A stretch of DNA of 64,000 nucleotides, from the NCBI GenBank assembly GCA_029251085.1, contig JAQXDZ010000096.1, positions 44,608-108,607 on the forward strand, given 5' to 3'. A program made the translations under genes and the position numbers. This document shows, piece by piece, positions 35,901-45,574 of the stretch. The stretch comes from Mariniblastus sp. (GTDB taxonomy: Bacteria > Planctomycetota > Planctomycetia > Pirellulales > Pirellulaceae). Position 1 is the stretch's first letter; each line of letters begins with the position of its first letter. The notes beneath the pieces were generated by a model, which worked only from the letters and a program-made list of their open reading frames with translations, searched no databases and was not told the origin of the DNA.

Positions 35901-36689
35901 ATGGCGACAAGTGTTGCAAAAGCGGACGAGATACTGGAAGTTTGGAAACAGTACAAACCTGACTGTACTGATAAGGACCTCCGAAATCGATTAATGGAAC
36001 GTTACTTCCACCTAGTCAAATACAATGGCGAACGAATCTGGCAGAGGTTACCAGACGGTGTCGAACTTGATGACTTGATTTCGGCAGGTGTTTTCGGCCT
36101 GATGGACGCGATCGATGCGTTCGACATGGAACGTGGCGTTAAGTTCGAAACTTATTGTGTCCCGCGTATTCGCGGTGCCATGCTCGACGAACTTCGCACA
36201 ATGGACTGGGTACCTCGATTGGTACGCTCCAAAGCCAGCAAAATTAATAACGCGACCAAGCGTCTTGAAACTAAACTTGGTCGTGCTCCAACCGTCATTG
36301 AACTTTCTGAAGTTCTCGAATTGACGGTCAAAGAAACCGAGAAAATGATGAGCGACGCCAATGCGGTTGGCCTCATCAGTCTCAACAAGAAATGGTACGA
36401 GACCGATAGTTACAAAGATGTCCGAGAAATCGACATCCTTGAGGATAAAAAAGGCGAGGATCCTACCCGCCGCATTCAGAAAAATGATCTGATGCGATTG
36501 GTAACCAAAGGCCTGAACCGAAACGAACGACTCATCATTATTCTTTACTACTATGAAGAACTAACGATGAAGGAAATCGGAGCCACCCTCGACCTTAGTG
36601 AAAGTCGTGTGAGCCAAATGCACAGCAGCATTGTTCAACGATTACAACAACAACTCGGTCGACGACGGGTTGAATTCGGCAGGAAGTAA
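35901..36689 (+). CDS. fliA: Flagellar RNA polymerase sigma factor FliA (sigma-28)
   Basis: The 262-residue sigma-70-family factor directs late flagellar transcription. Region 2 reads LVKYNGERIWQRLPDGVELD, then DLISAGVFGLMDAIDAFDME, then FETYCVPRIRGAMLDELR, and this arrangement is specific to FliA. Region 3 carries DWVPRLVRSKASKIN. Region 4 is RNERLIIILYYYEELTMKEI followed by a DLSESRVSQMHS helix-turn-helix. GGAGG stands five bases before the ATG; the longer frame from 35868 lacks such a site. The anti-sigma factor FlgM is encoded 1.1 kb downstream. A strong terminator follows fliA directly. Confidence 0.95.
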   Translation: MATSVAKADEILEVWKQYKPDCTDKDLRNRLMERYFHLVKYNGERIWQRLPDGVELDDLISAGVFGLMDAIDAFDMERGVKFETYCVPRIRGAMLDELRTMDWVPRLVRSKASKINNATKRLETKLGRAPTVIELSEVLELTVKETEKMMSDANAVGLISLNKKWYETDSYKDVREIDILEDKKGEDPTRRIQKNDLMRLVTKGLNRNERLIIILYYYEELTMKEIGATLDLSESRVSQMHSSIVQRLQQQLGRRRVEFGRK

Positions 36690-36732
36690 ACTCCGCTGAT
36701 TTCGTTTGCTGATGCAATTATTGATAAATATT

Positions 36733-36768
36733 AAACCTGCTCCCTTTTCGGGAGCAGGTTTTTTTTAC
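36733..36768 (+). terminator. Rho-independent terminator after fliA
   Basis: A perfect 12-bp stem AAACCTGCTCCC / GGGAGCAGGTTT (36733-36744 and 36750-36761) with a TTTTC loop and a run of T. It may also stop the small minus-strand gene at 36825-37022. Confidence 0.92.
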
Positions 36769-36824
36769 GTCTCAACCACGCGGCTCGAAAATTAAGCCGG
36801 TCCAGGTTCAGCTCTCAGGTTATG

Positions 36825-37022
36825 TCAATTCAGTCGGTTCGTGCCGGAAACTGGCTGCAGTCGGACATCATGCCTCGGCTTAAATTGAGCCTCTAAATCG
36901 AGTAACTCTTCCGAAATCCAAAAACTGAATTCAAAGAAAGACTCCATATTTACAAAGAAGGGCGCTTCATACTTGTTCCGCGCCAAATTTAAAACAGATC
37001 TCTCAGAATTGCGGATGACCAT
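36825..37022 (-). CDS. Small hypothetical protein (65 residues)
   Basis: I do not recognise this gene. It has an ATG with GAGG five bases upstream and a protein-like composition. The core FVNMESFFEFSFWISEELLDL is rich in aromatic and acidic residues, which random frames rarely show. There is no signal peptide or membrane span. It lies in the gap between fliA and flgM on the opposite strand, convergent with fliA and sharing its terminator. A flagellar or regulatory role would be a guess from location. Confidence 0.42.
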   Translation of the reverse strand: MVIRNSERSVLNLARNKYEAPFFVNMESFFEFSFWISEELLDLEAQFKPRHDVRLQPVSGTNRLN

Positions 37023-37382
37023 TGCAACCTCACGTTCAAGTCAATCAAATGCAATCCCTGCTTCGTAGAGCCGGCAATCATCTCCCGGCCACTGCTTGGT
37101 AAACGCACGCCGGTACACTTCGGTTCAAACGTTTGCAACTTTTAGCCAAACCGTTGTTCCCAATCCCCAATCTAGACCAAAAGAACCTCGCTTACTTTGT
37201 TTTCACCAACCGCCAGGACGACCGTCCCAAACTGGCAATATGCAAGCAGATTTTATTTTATTGGTAATACCGAACCAACGTAGTTCAGTGCACGTATAAC
37301 CGGTCGGGTCAAATGATTAGCGAAGAGATTTTCGAACTTAAACGAAAATCGAAACACCAATCACGGTTGGCAAAACCTTGGT

Positions 37383-37405
37383 GCTTACCACTATCAGCGG
37401 TAAGC
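37383..37405 (+). repeat. Perfect hairpin in the fliA-flgM gap
   Basis: GCTTACC and GGTAAGC with a 9-nt loop, preceded by a CACCAA...TTGGTG pair, could form a two-stem RNA structure. It lies about 410 bases before flgM. Confidence 0.4.
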
Positions 37406-37813
37406 TCTAAAACGTGGAACCCGATCGAAACAACAAATTTTGATGACTCAAACCTTAAATACGTTATAGGCGTCGGCGATTTCGCTAACGTCACGAAACA
37501 AAACTTAAAAGATCCTGAAAAGATGCTAGCACCCGCCGTCGATAATCAAAGTACTTTCTCGAGTGCTTGCGTTGTCAAACCCCAGTTATGGATGGCACGT
37601 TCTACGACAAGGATGCAGCCTTGGAAGATCTTTTGCGATTTACACTTATTGGTTAAAAATGACTTGTCACGGCCAAGACCTTCGTGAGTGACATCAGGCT
37701 AATTCAAAAGAAATTTGATCGCGAATATCAATTGGAATTGTGCAAAATCAATAAACATGGTTTGCTGTTCATAACGAACGTTCAAGCCACTGACCCGTTA
37801 CGGGGAGAACAAT

Positions 37814-38083
37814 ATGCAAATTAGATCAACATCAAATATTCAAACCTCTTCTGCAGTCAATTTGCAGAAACAAAACTCAACCAATGCGACCCAGAATACT
37901 AATTCGGTTCCGGTTGATTCACTTGAAATCTCAGCAGAGGCTCAGATGCTCAGCACATCTGGTGCGACCGATATTCGAGCAGACCGAGTCGCTGACCTTC
38001 GGGCACAAATCGCCAGTGGCGAATACGAGACGCCTGAAAAACTAGAGGCCGCCGTCAGCCGAATGTTTGACGAATTCGCTTAG
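37814..38083 (+). CDS. flgM: Anti-sigma-28 factor FlgM
   Basis: FlgM binds and silences FliA until the flagellar hook is complete and FlgM is exported. The 89-residue protein has an unstructured Ser/Thr/Asn/Gln-rich N-terminus and the conserved C-terminal helices DSLEISAEAQML, VADLRAQIASGEYETPEKL and EAAVSRMFDEFA. GGGGAG precedes the ATG by about six bases. It lies downstream of fliA on the same strand, beyond a 1.1-kb gap and a terminator, so it is a separate transcript. A strong terminator follows. Confidence 0.9.
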   Translation: MQIRSTSNIQTSSAVNLQKQNSTNATQNTNSVPVDSLEISAEAQMLSTSGATDIRADRVADLRAQIASGEYETPEKLEAAVSRMFDEFA

Positions 38084-38690
38084 GGGGCCAACTCCGGGCT
38101 TAAGAAGCGGGAGCATTCGACACAGCGAGTGAATAAATGGCTCCCGCTAAGTTTAGACAATTAAATTTCAATCCGCGTGAGTTGTCTCACGCGGATTTTT
38201 TTACGCTAACCCGATTGAATTGATTGAGGATTGTATCGCTTGATACTTCTGTCATATTTAATCTCCCAATGAATCAACCTCCCTATTTCAGGCGGGCGAA
38301 GGTTCTAAAATACAGAGATAAAATCTCATTCTGACAATAATTCCCCCATTCACATTCAGTGGGATTTGATAAGATCGATCGACGTTTGTCGGAAAAGCTG
38401 TCAAATACCTGCTCACTGCGTCCCCAAAAGAGCGCAACGAACTAGGGAATGCACAAATCCCCAAAAGTCCAAAACTCGTTCCTGAATTACTTAATCCATA
38501 ACCTATCCTTCCCGTAACCCACAGACTGCCCTTTGGTTAGGCTCGATAGGTTTTAGCAGGTCGATTTTTTGCGGCGAATCGACGAATTATCTAAATCTGG
38601 CTGCCACCACGTTGACCCGCCCTGATTTAAAATTTTAAACTAGAGCCCGCGACCACCGTATTTCGCCAAAAACGAATTGAAATTGTATCC
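38084..38690. other. Intergenic region after flgM
   Basis: It contains the flgM terminator (38171-38203) and the leader of the FHA-GAF-PP2C gene. No gene was seen in the remainder. Confidence 0.55.
38171..38203 (+). terminator. Rho-independent terminator of flgM
   Basis: A perfect 11-bp stem ATCCGCGTGAG / CTCACGCGGAT (38171-38181 and 38186-38196) with a TTGT loop is followed by seven T. Confidence 0.92.
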
Positions 38691-40424
38691 ATGGCATTTT
38701 TGACCACCTCCAACCCGTCCGTTGCAAAACGCCAGTTCTCAATCAATAAAGATGAGATCACCATTGGGCGCGACGAGAAGAATGACCTCCACATCAAAGA
38801 CGAAACGGTCAGCCGTTGGCACGCGAAAGTCACCAAGAGGAACGGCAGTTACTACATCGAAGACAACAAGAGTCGGAACGGCACACTTCTCAATAATCAG
38901 GCCGTCTTGCAACCGACTCGATTACCAGATCAATCAGAAATTCAAATTTGCGAAGTCACCTTCATTTTTTCGGATGGCGAGGCTTCCCGTCGACCCGGTA
39001 ACCTTGAGCAATTTACGGTCGCTCAGGGTATCAACAGCGATCCTACGATATCATCCTCTTCGATCAATCAAAGCTCAGTCATGTTTGACGAGTTTGAGGA
39101 GAGTGGTGAAGTCTCAGCAAGTGTAATGTCTCAACTCGACATTCCTTCCCATCACTCCCGGGCAGATAATCACGCCAAGCCTGAACAAAAACTTCTTGCA
39201 CTCACCAAAATCACACACGCCCTGAGTGAGTCTGTTGAAAGAGACGAAGTCCTCACGAAAATTTTGGATTTTCTATTCCAGTTATTTACCGAAGCTGACC
39301 GTGGTTTTATCGTCTTAAAAAATGACGAAGGAAAACTCGAACCACTTGGCTTTAAAACTCGGGGCGCGCGAACCGATGAAATGGTTCGAATCAGTAAGAC
39401 AATTGTCAAAACTGTCATGGGAAATAAACACCCGATCATCAGTAGTGACGCCGCGATGGATGATCGTTTTGACATGAGCCAGAGCATCGTCGACTTCCGT
39501 ATTCGCTCGATCATGTGCGCTCCTCTGATCAACAGTAAAGATGAAGCAATCGGCGTGATTCAGCTCGACACCCTTAAACAGTCCATTGTTTTCGACAATG
39601 AAGATCTCGAGACGCTAGTTACCGTCGCCATGCAGGCCAGTTTAGCAATCCAGAAAAGCGATCTATTCCTGGACTTTAAACGAGCCCAGAGCATCCGCGC
39701 CGACCTCGAACTTGCCCATGAACTGCAGCAGCGTTTTCTACCTCAGAGTTCGCCCGACACAGACGAGTTCGAGTTCTATTCTTACTACAAAGCAATGCAG
39801 CAAGTCGGGGGTGACTATTATGACTTTGTTCCGCTCGAAAATAACCGAATTGCAGTCATCATGGCCGATGTTGTTGGCCATGGAATCGCCGCCGCACTCT
39901 ACATGGCAAAAATTTCAGCGGAGTCAAGGTTTGCATTGGCGACCTCAAAAACTGCAATTGAGGCAGTGCAAAAGATGAATAACAGCCTCTCTGGTTTAAA
40001 CATCGACCGATTCGTGACGCTCGCACTGTGCGTCCTCGACCTGAACACCAACAAGATGACCGTCGTCAATGCAGGCCACATGCCGCCCATCCTGCAAAAA
40101 TCGGCGACCGGTGAAATCACCCAACTTGCAGTTGAAGAGTCGGGACTGCCGTTAGGAATTTTGGAAGATTTTGAATACGAATCGATCGAAGTTCAAATCG
40201 ACCCAGGCGATCAAATCGTTCTTTACACCGACGGAATTAATGAAGCGATGAATGCCGATGGTGAACAGCTCACAACGGAAGCAATGATCGAAGACATGGC
40301 ATCGGGCCAAGCTAAGAATCCAGACGCAATTGGCAACTTGATTCGGGAATCAGTAGCCCGCCACAGCGGTCGGCACCCAGCCATCGACGACGCATGCTTG
40401 GTCTGCCTAGGCAGAAAGCCTTAA
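38691..40424 (+). CDS. FHA-GAF-PP2C (RsbU/SpoIIE-type) phosphatase
   Basis: The 577-residue protein joins three domains. An FHA domain (about 15-92, with TIGRDEKNDLHIKDETVSRW and SRNGTLLNN) binds phosphothreonine. A GAF domain (about 165-325) is a small-molecule or redox sensor. A SpoIIE-type PP2C phosphatase (about 345-575) has metal-binding Asp residues in GGDYYDFV, MADVVGHGIAAALYM and LYTDGINEAM. Such proteins dephosphorylate anti-sigma-factor antagonists in partner-switching systems; the FHA domain suggests coupling to Ser/Thr kinases. No RsbV- or RsbW-like gene lies next to it, so the target is unknown. Confidence 0.93.
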   Translation: MAFLTTSNPSVAKRQFSINKDEITIGRDEKNDLHIKDETVSRWHAKVTKRNGSYYIEDNKSRNGTLLNNQAVLQPTRLPDQSEIQICEVTFIFSDGEASRRPGNLEQFTVAQGINSDPTISSSSINQSSVMFDEFEESGEVSASVMSQLDIPSHHSRADNHAKPEQKLLALTKITHALSESVERDEVLTKILDFLFQLFTEADRGFIVLKNDEGKLEPLGFKTRGARTDEMVRISKTIVKTVMGNKHPIISSDAAMDDRFDMSQSIVDFRIRSIMCAPLINSKDEAIGVIQLDTLKQSIVFDNEDLETLVTVAMQASLAIQKSDLFLDFKRAQSIRADLELAHELQQRFLPQSSPDTDEFEFYSYYKAMQQVGGDYYDFVPLENNRIAVIMADVVGHGIAAALYMAKISAESRFALATSKTAIEAVQKMNNSLSGLNIDRFVTLALCVLDLNTNKMTVVNAGHMPPILQKSATGEITQLAVEESGLPLGILEDFEYESIEVQIDPGDQIVLYTDGINEAMNADGEQLTTEAMIEDMASGQAKNPDAIGNLIRESVARHSGRHPAIDDACLVCLGRKP

Positions 40425-41042
40425 TCCATTCCTACCAGATCGCCAGCCCGCATCGACGGGGCAACTGCGAGCTAAACACTCAATTGCCCCAACGGCGCAC
40501 AATTTCATAATCATCGAACGACCGGCCGACTCTTCGACATCGAGCCCCTAGGGAATCTCAATTCCATCCCGTTCGGTTGAAACCAGATGTTGAAGAACGC
40601 CAAAGAAATAAAGCCAAAACTTGCTAAACTGAGCCAAACCCCGACCCTTGGCAGGAATTTTCGTTGGCAGGAAGTCGGCGAATGCACTAATCCGGTCACT
40701 CGCAACCATCCGATATTAAACGCCAATATCATCAACTCCTCTTACTTTTCCCCGACGAACCCAAGCTCTAATCACTCTCGGCTCAACTAACGTTTTCTAA
40801 ATTTGCCAATCCCAATGGCTGCCGAAGCCAGCCAAGAAAAATATAAAATTAGGCAGACCACTCCTAACAGTCCCAAAGATGCACCGAACCGGAGGATCGT
40901 TGGCGACGGTTTCAGAAGATTGAGGAAGTTCTCACCTTATTTATTGCGAATTCGCCCTCATTTTTGCGACGCGCTATTCCTTCTGCGGACAACAAACGAC
41001 ACAATAGGAAAGGTCTGTAGTCATTAATTCCGCGAGTATCTG
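40425..41042. other. Intergenic region with minus-strand hydrophobic frames
   Basis: Two short minus-strand frames code for membrane-like stretches: one within 40511-40735 (VWLSLASFGFISLAFFNIWF), and one at about 40804-40930 (GLLGVVCLILYFSWLASAAI). The second has no usual start codon after its upstream stop. They could be small membrane genes or decayed remnants. I do not call them genes. Confidence 0.35.
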
Positions 41043-42599
41043 ATGGGCGAGTTTCGGTTTCGAGTACCAAGCGAATGGAATCTGGATACTTATCACGGAA
41101 ACGCAATCCACGTGATTGGGCTCGATGGTATTCCATGGCCATGCCGGATTTCCGTCTCTGAAGCAGGTAATTCTGAAACAGGTAATTCTGAACCGGACAA
41201 TGCTAAACCAGATATTTCCGAGTCAGAGGGTTCTGACTCCGAAAACACCACAGTTTTAGAAAAAACAATCACGATTAGCCGAAACCGTGATGAGTCTGGA
41301 AAACTCTATTTGATCTACCCGATGGATCGCCGGGGCGAAATGCTGATATGCACTGGCACGCTTCCGGTAAGAGAAACCCGTTACGAACTGCTGACGGAAT
41401 TGGCCCGGGGTACGCTTAACCGATTACGAAATCAAATTTCGATCTGGGAAGAAGGTGGACTCTATATCGACAACGGCGTTCACGCATACGTTCAATTGGC
41501 GACACGCATGCTCAGCAAATCGATCCTCGCGATCGAAAATAAGATGCGCGATGATGCGGCTCGCCAATCCATCGAAGCATCGATGGATGGAATCTTCGAT
41601 CTCTCGAATTCCTTTGGAGCACAAATCTCCAAGTTCCGCCGTGAACATGAGCAAATGAGTAATTTCTGGATGGCCAATTCGATAGGCTCTGGAGATCAAT
41701 TTGAACCGAGTTTAGCGTCCGGGGATTTTGATCTACTCGGAATCAATTTAAACGCAAACAATGGTGAATTGGAAGAAAAAATTTCCGGCGGCCGCGAAGA
41801 ACTTCTCGGCAAACGAGTCATTGTCGGGCCGTGGCTTGACGCAAGCATTGGTGGCATGGACAGTCGCCTGATCAACGTGGATGACTTCGGCGCCCGAAAG
41901 GAACAGTTACTGATCGAATGCCGAAAACAACTCAGTCGAATCCCTAGAACAACCTCGCTAATCCATGTAGTTAGCCGACTCAATGGAATCGGTCACCGAC
42001 ACCTCTCATACCCACAACAGTTAAGCGTTACCGTGGATATGCTCCGCCTGATCGAAGAATCGCAGACGGACTTACCAACTTTAATCAGCTTCGACTTCCC
42101 GTGGGCCGAACGACTTGCTGGTGCAGTTGGAGGGGTTCATCCATTGCAAATTGCCGATTCCTTGATGCGACAGGGACTACCGATTTCATTTCTTGGCCTC
42201 GATATCAATCTGGATTACTGGCCGAACGGAAGTATGATCCGCGACCCACTCCAGTGGATCGATCTTGTCGACGTTTGGGCTCAACTTGGCTTACCTTTGG
42301 TGATCTGCCTTCGCATGCCCACTGGTCCTGGAGCGAAATTGACTCCCGAAGATTCTCATCACCGGCCGGTCAACAGCACTTCCAGTAATCTGACCGATGA
42401 AAACCGAATCACGTTTCTGAAAACAGTGATGCCAATGATGATTGCACGCCCCTCCGTTCACGGAATGATCTGGCAACAATGGAGCGACACTGACGACAGT
42501 CGATTCCCAAACAGCGGCCTTGTCGACGAGCACGGCGCTCCCAAAGCGATCCAAGAGGCGATGAAGTACATCAGGAACGCTATCGACGGCGACGCCTAA
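41043..42599 (+). CDS. Protein with a GH10-like TIM-barrel domain
   Basis: I do not recognise a named gene. The 518-residue protein has no signal peptide. An N-terminal region of about 170 residues contains a pentapeptide repeat insert (41166-41255). The C-terminal two thirds resemble a glycoside hydrolase family 10-like TIM barrel. Signs are strand-like segments LPTLISFDFPWAERL, PISFLGLDINLDYW and LGLPLVICLRMPTG, and the end HGMIWQQWSDTDDSRFPNSG, then LVDEHGAPKAIQEAM. The usual catalytic Glu pair cannot be placed with confidence, so activity is uncertain. The gene ends 27 bases from the convergent lipoprotein gene. Confidence 0.75.
   Translation: MGEFRFRVPSEWNLDTYHGNAIHVIGLDGIPWPCRISVSEAGNSETGNSEPDNAKPDISESEGSDSENTTVLEKTITISRNRDESGKLYLIYPMDRRGEMLICTGTLPVRETRYELLTELARGTLNRLRNQISIWEEGGLYIDNGVHAYVQLATRMLSKSILAIENKMRDDAARQSIEASMDGIFDLSNSFGAQISKFRREHEQMSNFWMANSIGSGDQFEPSLASGDFDLLGINLNANNGELEEKISGGREELLGKRVIVGPWLDASIGGMDSRLINVDDFGARKEQLLIECRKQLSRIPRTTSLIHVVSRLNGIGHRHLSYPQQLSVTVDMLRLIEESQTDLPTLISFDFPWAERLAGAVGGVHPLQIADSLMRQGLPISFLGLDINLDYWPNGSMIRDPLQWIDLVDVWAQLGLPLVICLRMPTGPGAKLTPEDSHHRPVNSTSSNLTDENRITFLKTVMPMMIARPSVHGMIWQQWSDTDDSRFPNSGLVDEHGAPKAIQEAMKYIRNAIDGDA
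41157..41255 (+). repeat. 15-base tandem repeat encoding a pentapeptide
   Basis: About six degenerate 15-base units in frame encode EAGNS, ETGNS, EPDNA, KPDIS, ESEGS and DSENT. The first two differ at only one DNA position. They form an acidic Ser/Asn-rich insert in the GH10-like protein. Confidence 0.75.
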
Positions 42600-42626
42600 A
42601 CATCGGCTTAGGCGGGCTTTTGATCT

Positions 42627-44459
42627 TTAAAGGGTGTTGATGATTTCTTTCAACATTCGTGCACGGATAAGATTGCCGTGAGACTGCTGAAGGTCATCGC
42701 TCGAGAAAATCTCAATCGCCTGGTCGTAATCTTTTAATTTTTCCTGACTGCGACCCAGCAAATAGGTAATCCCGTCATCCCAGCGGTCAACACCGTCTTC
42801 AGCTCTGATGTTCTCAAGCCAATTTGCCGCCGCATTCATGCTGCCGTTATCAAAGTGGCATTGAGCCAGAAATAACCCTGCGTCGCGGCGAATCAAATCC
42901 ATCTGGCCTTGAACGCTTCGAACTTCGGTATTGAAATCAGTTACGTTCTGCTCCGCTTCTTTACGAATGCCAAGTCGTCGCTGTTGATCCGAATCAGACC
43001 CAAGATTGTCAATTTGCTCTTGGGTGTATTTCAGCCGCTGAAAACTTTGAATCGCATTTAACGAAAGTCCTGCTGAATCGAGCCCGAATTTCCCTTTGAA
43101 AAACCTGGCGCGAGCAGTTCGATAGACAACAAAGTTATCAATGTAAAACTCGTTAAAGTAGTAGTCATTCAGTTTCGCAGAGATCACGTCATCGGATTTT
43201 TTTTCCAACGCATTTCGAATCGCCTGACGAAACTCATGCGTCTGGTAACCTACATTCCAAGGCTCCACCGCGACCCCCTCTTTCGCTGGCAATCTAGCTG
43301 CAATTTCCGCCGTCGTGAAAGCCAAATCCGTTCTTAGATCAACGGGCAGAGCCGCCTCTAAATTACTCATTCGTTTGGAAACTGACTCAGGACTGGTGTA
43401 AACCAGTGCGACGAGATCACCGAGCTGGTCTGGCTTTAACCAGTAGGCCGTATCGTCTGCCAGCGATTCTTCGTTCGTCAGGCTGAGCGAGGTAATCAGT
43501 TCCGGATTGGCTCGAACTTGATCAAGCGTCGCAATAGAACCCAATTTCTCACCAGGAATTGGAAGGCCTAATTTTGTATCGAACAGGTAATAATTCTCTC
43601 CAACCACAACACCAACCGCCCACGGAACAGAATTCCCATTCTCGTCCTGAGTCGCCAGCATCACGGAATCAATTCCGAGTTCACGGAGGCCAAGCATAAA
43701 TATTTTCGCACGATCGACATAGTCGCCTTGCCCGTAAAGCAACGACTGCCATGGATAACGCTGATATCCGACTCCAGGAATCCCTGCCGCTGCAGCAGAT
43801 TCACTTTCGTTAAGCCGCGCCTCTTCTTGCTCTTCTTGCGTTAAATTGGAGTCGGGTAACAATTGAATGTTTCTCACCACCCAGTCAAAGACACTCATAC
43901 TGTTGGCTACGGCTTGACCGGCATCTTCTCCCATTTCCGGATGCAGTTTTTTTACTACCTCGACCAGTGGCGCTTCCACATCTTCATCAGGCTTATAGTT
44001 GTCAGCCGCCATTCGATAGAGTTCAAATGGAGCCATCTGGATTTCTGGATTTGTGACCCGATTCGCAATCTGTGAAATCCAATTGGACTGCTGGAGGTAA
44101 TAACCATCTGTGTTAAAGAAACTGAGATCCTTGAACCCTTCTGCAATGTCCAAACTAGCACTGGCATCCATTAGATCTTTGGTTAATACATCTTCTTGCC
44201 AGCTACCTTTGTCTAACTCAGTTCCACGAGTTTCAGCCCAGCGGTTTAAACCGGTCGCCATGTTGTTGCTAAACTCTTTTTGTTCGAAACGAATTTCACT
44301 GTCCACCAGTGCCATCGTGCGATCCAAATCGTCGAGTTTGGTTTTTGTCAAATCAACATCGAGCAAATCCAGCATTGGATCTCTGGGCGGTTGACATCCG
44401 CAACTAATTAACAAAGTCGCTAACAACGCAAAACTCAAAAAACGGCTTACAAAACTCAT
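42627..44459 (-). CDS. Lipoprotein with a degenerate transglutaminase-like domain
   Basis: The 610-residue protein has a lipoprotein signal (FLSFALLATLLISCGC, lipobox at about residue 20). A mid-protein segment (GQGDYVDRAKIFMLGLRELG, then PWAVGVVVGENYYLFDTKLG) follows the layout of transglutaminase-like proteases. The catalytic Cys and His positions are occupied by other residues, and only the Asp is retained. The C-terminus has helical repeat character (NAAANWLENIRAEDGVD, GRSQEKLKDYDQAIEIF). I chose ATG 44459 over the longer frame because AAGGA lies eight bases upstream and the signal peptide begins there. It is probably a binding or structural envelope protein. kdsA lies upstream on the same strand. 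Confidence 0.78.
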   Translation of the reverse strand: MSFVSRFLSFALLATLLISCGCQPPRDPMLDLLDVDLTKTKLDDLDRTMALVDSEIRFEQKEFSNNMATGLNRWAETRGTELDKGSWQEDVLTKDLMDASASLDIAEGFKDLSFFNTDGYYLQQSNWISQIANRVTNPEIQMAPFELYRMAADNYKPDEDVEAPLVEVVKKLHPEMGEDAGQAVANSMSVFDWVVRNIQLLPDSNLTQEEQEEARLNESESAAAAGIPGVGYQRYPWQSLLYGQGDYVDRAKIFMLGLRELGIDSVMLATQDENGNSVPWAVGVVVGENYYLFDTKLGLPIPGEKLGSIATLDQVRANPELITSLSLTNEESLADDTAYWLKPDQLGDLVALVYTSPESVSKRMSNLEAALPVDLRTDLAFTTAEIAARLPAKEGVAVEPWNVGYQTHEFRQAIRNALEKKSDDVISAKLNDYYFNEFYIDNFVVYRTARARFFKGKFGLDSAGLSLNAIQSFQRLKYTQEQIDNLGSDSDQQRRLGIRKEAEQNVTDFNTEVRSVQGQMDLIRRDAGLFLAQCHFDNGSMNAAANWLENIRAEDGVDRWDDGITYLLGRSQEKLKDYDQAIEIFSSDDLQQSHGNLIRARMLKEIINTL

Positions 44460-44541
44460 TGAGTTATCCTTGATTCCTATAGTCTCAATCGCCATGCCTC
44501 GTTTTAATTTCTTAACAAGTCATCGCACAATTTATCAGGCT

Positions 44542-45369
44542 TCACGAAAGATGTGTTAATTCATGGATCTGCTTTAAGCGGGTCAACAAAGGCAACATTC
44601 TCTCAATTGGCAACATGTTAGGACCGTCACTTGGCGACAGGTCCGGTTCAGGATGTGTCTCCAAAAATACAGCATCGCATCCCATGGCCACCGCAGCACT
44701 CGCAAGTGGTTCAACCATTGTCCGGTCACCACCTGTTTTACCACCAGCCGCACTGGGACGCTGCACACTGTGTGTTGCGTCAAAGACAACCGGCACACCG
44801 AGGCTTGCCATGTTAGGAATTGCCCTCATGTCATTCACTAAACTACCATACCCAAAAAACGTACCGCGTTCAGTTAATAATACGTTTTGACAGCCCGATT
44901 CTTCTAGTTTACCGACTACGTGCTTCATGTCCCATGGCGCCATAAATTGCCCCTTTTTGACATTAACGGCACGTCCGGTACTAGACGCAGCAACCAATAA
45001 ATCGGTCTGACGAGCGAGGAAGGCAGGAATCTGAATTAAATCGCAAACCTCACCGACCGGTGACGCTTGTTCCGGTAGGTGAATATCGGTCGTAACGATT
45101 AAACCCAACTCTGACCGAACCTCGGCCAGAATTTCCATGCCTCTCTCAAGGCCTACTCCACGATACGAATTCAAACTCGTTCGGTTCGCCTTATCAAACG
45201 AAGCTTTAAAAATCAGCGGTAAATTTAACGAATCGGTTGCTGATTTCAATTTTTCAGCAATTTCAAACACTAAATCTCGCGATTCGATCACGCAGGGCCC
45301 CGCGATCACCACGAGAGGATGACCGACACCACATTGGATATCGCCTATCTGAGCGGACGGATTGAGCAC
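44542..45369 (-). CDS. kdsA: 3-deoxy-8-phosphooctulonate (Kdo-8-P) synthase
   Basis: KdsA condenses phosphoenolpyruvate and arabinose 5-phosphate to Kdo 8-phosphate, the first step to the Kdo of lipopolysaccharide. The 275-residue protein shows [56 protein letters not shown] and FLETHPEPD. Cys26 in GPC indicates the metal-dependent class (the metal-independent enzymes have Asn there). Its presence indicates an LPS-type outer membrane, consistent with the Omp85-like genes later in the window. Confidence 0.95.
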   Translation of the reverse strand: MLNPSAQIGDIQCGVGHPLVVIAGPCVIESRDLVFEIAEKLKSATDSLNLPLIFKASFDKANRTSLNSYRGVGLERGMEILAEVRSELGLIVTTDIHLPEQASPVGEVCDLIQIPAFLARQTDLLVAASSTGRAVNVKKGQFMAPWDMKHVVGKLEESGCQNVLLTERGTFFGYGSLVNDMRAIPNMASLGVPVVFDATHSVQRPSAAGGKTGGDRTMVEPLASAAVAMGCDAVFLETHPEPDLSPSDGPNMLPIERMLPLLTRLKQIHELTHLS

Positions 45370-45574
45370 TTTGGTTGCCTAACGAATTTAAGGATTGCTT
45401 GGATTATCAAATACAACGAGATGGTTGAGCTTACACGATCGACCGCATTCCCAATCACCCCGATCAAAAACACAGACCAGTCCCGATCGATAAATGTTTT
45501 TGCTCACCAAAATCGATCGCGCCTCACCGTGATTCACCCATTTTGCCAAGATATCATATCTAGGGGCAGGGCAA

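Larger units (their letters stand above)
36769..37813. other. Long gap between fliA and flgM
   Basis: Besides the small minus-strand gene listed separately, this gap holds a perfect 7-bp hairpin GCTTACC / GGTAAGC (37383-37389 and 37399-37405), with a further CACCAA / TTGGTG pairing just before it (37355-37360 and 37378-37383). A plus-strand frame at 37313-37687 overlaps the hairpin and looks unlike a protein. Confidence 0.5.

Noticed and set aside
37313..37687. 124-residue plus-strand frame in the fliA-flgM gap
   Set aside because: It overlaps a perfect hairpin, has no ribosome site and lacks recognisable structure.
37740..37813. Possible sigma-28 promoter before flgM
   Set aside because: A TAAA and an ATAA are present, but the spacing is 11 rather than 15 bases and the -10 core is poor.
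40511..40735. Minus-strand hydrophobic frame of 74 residues
   Set aside because: It has one membrane-like stretch but no ribosome site or family; kept only as a note on the gap.
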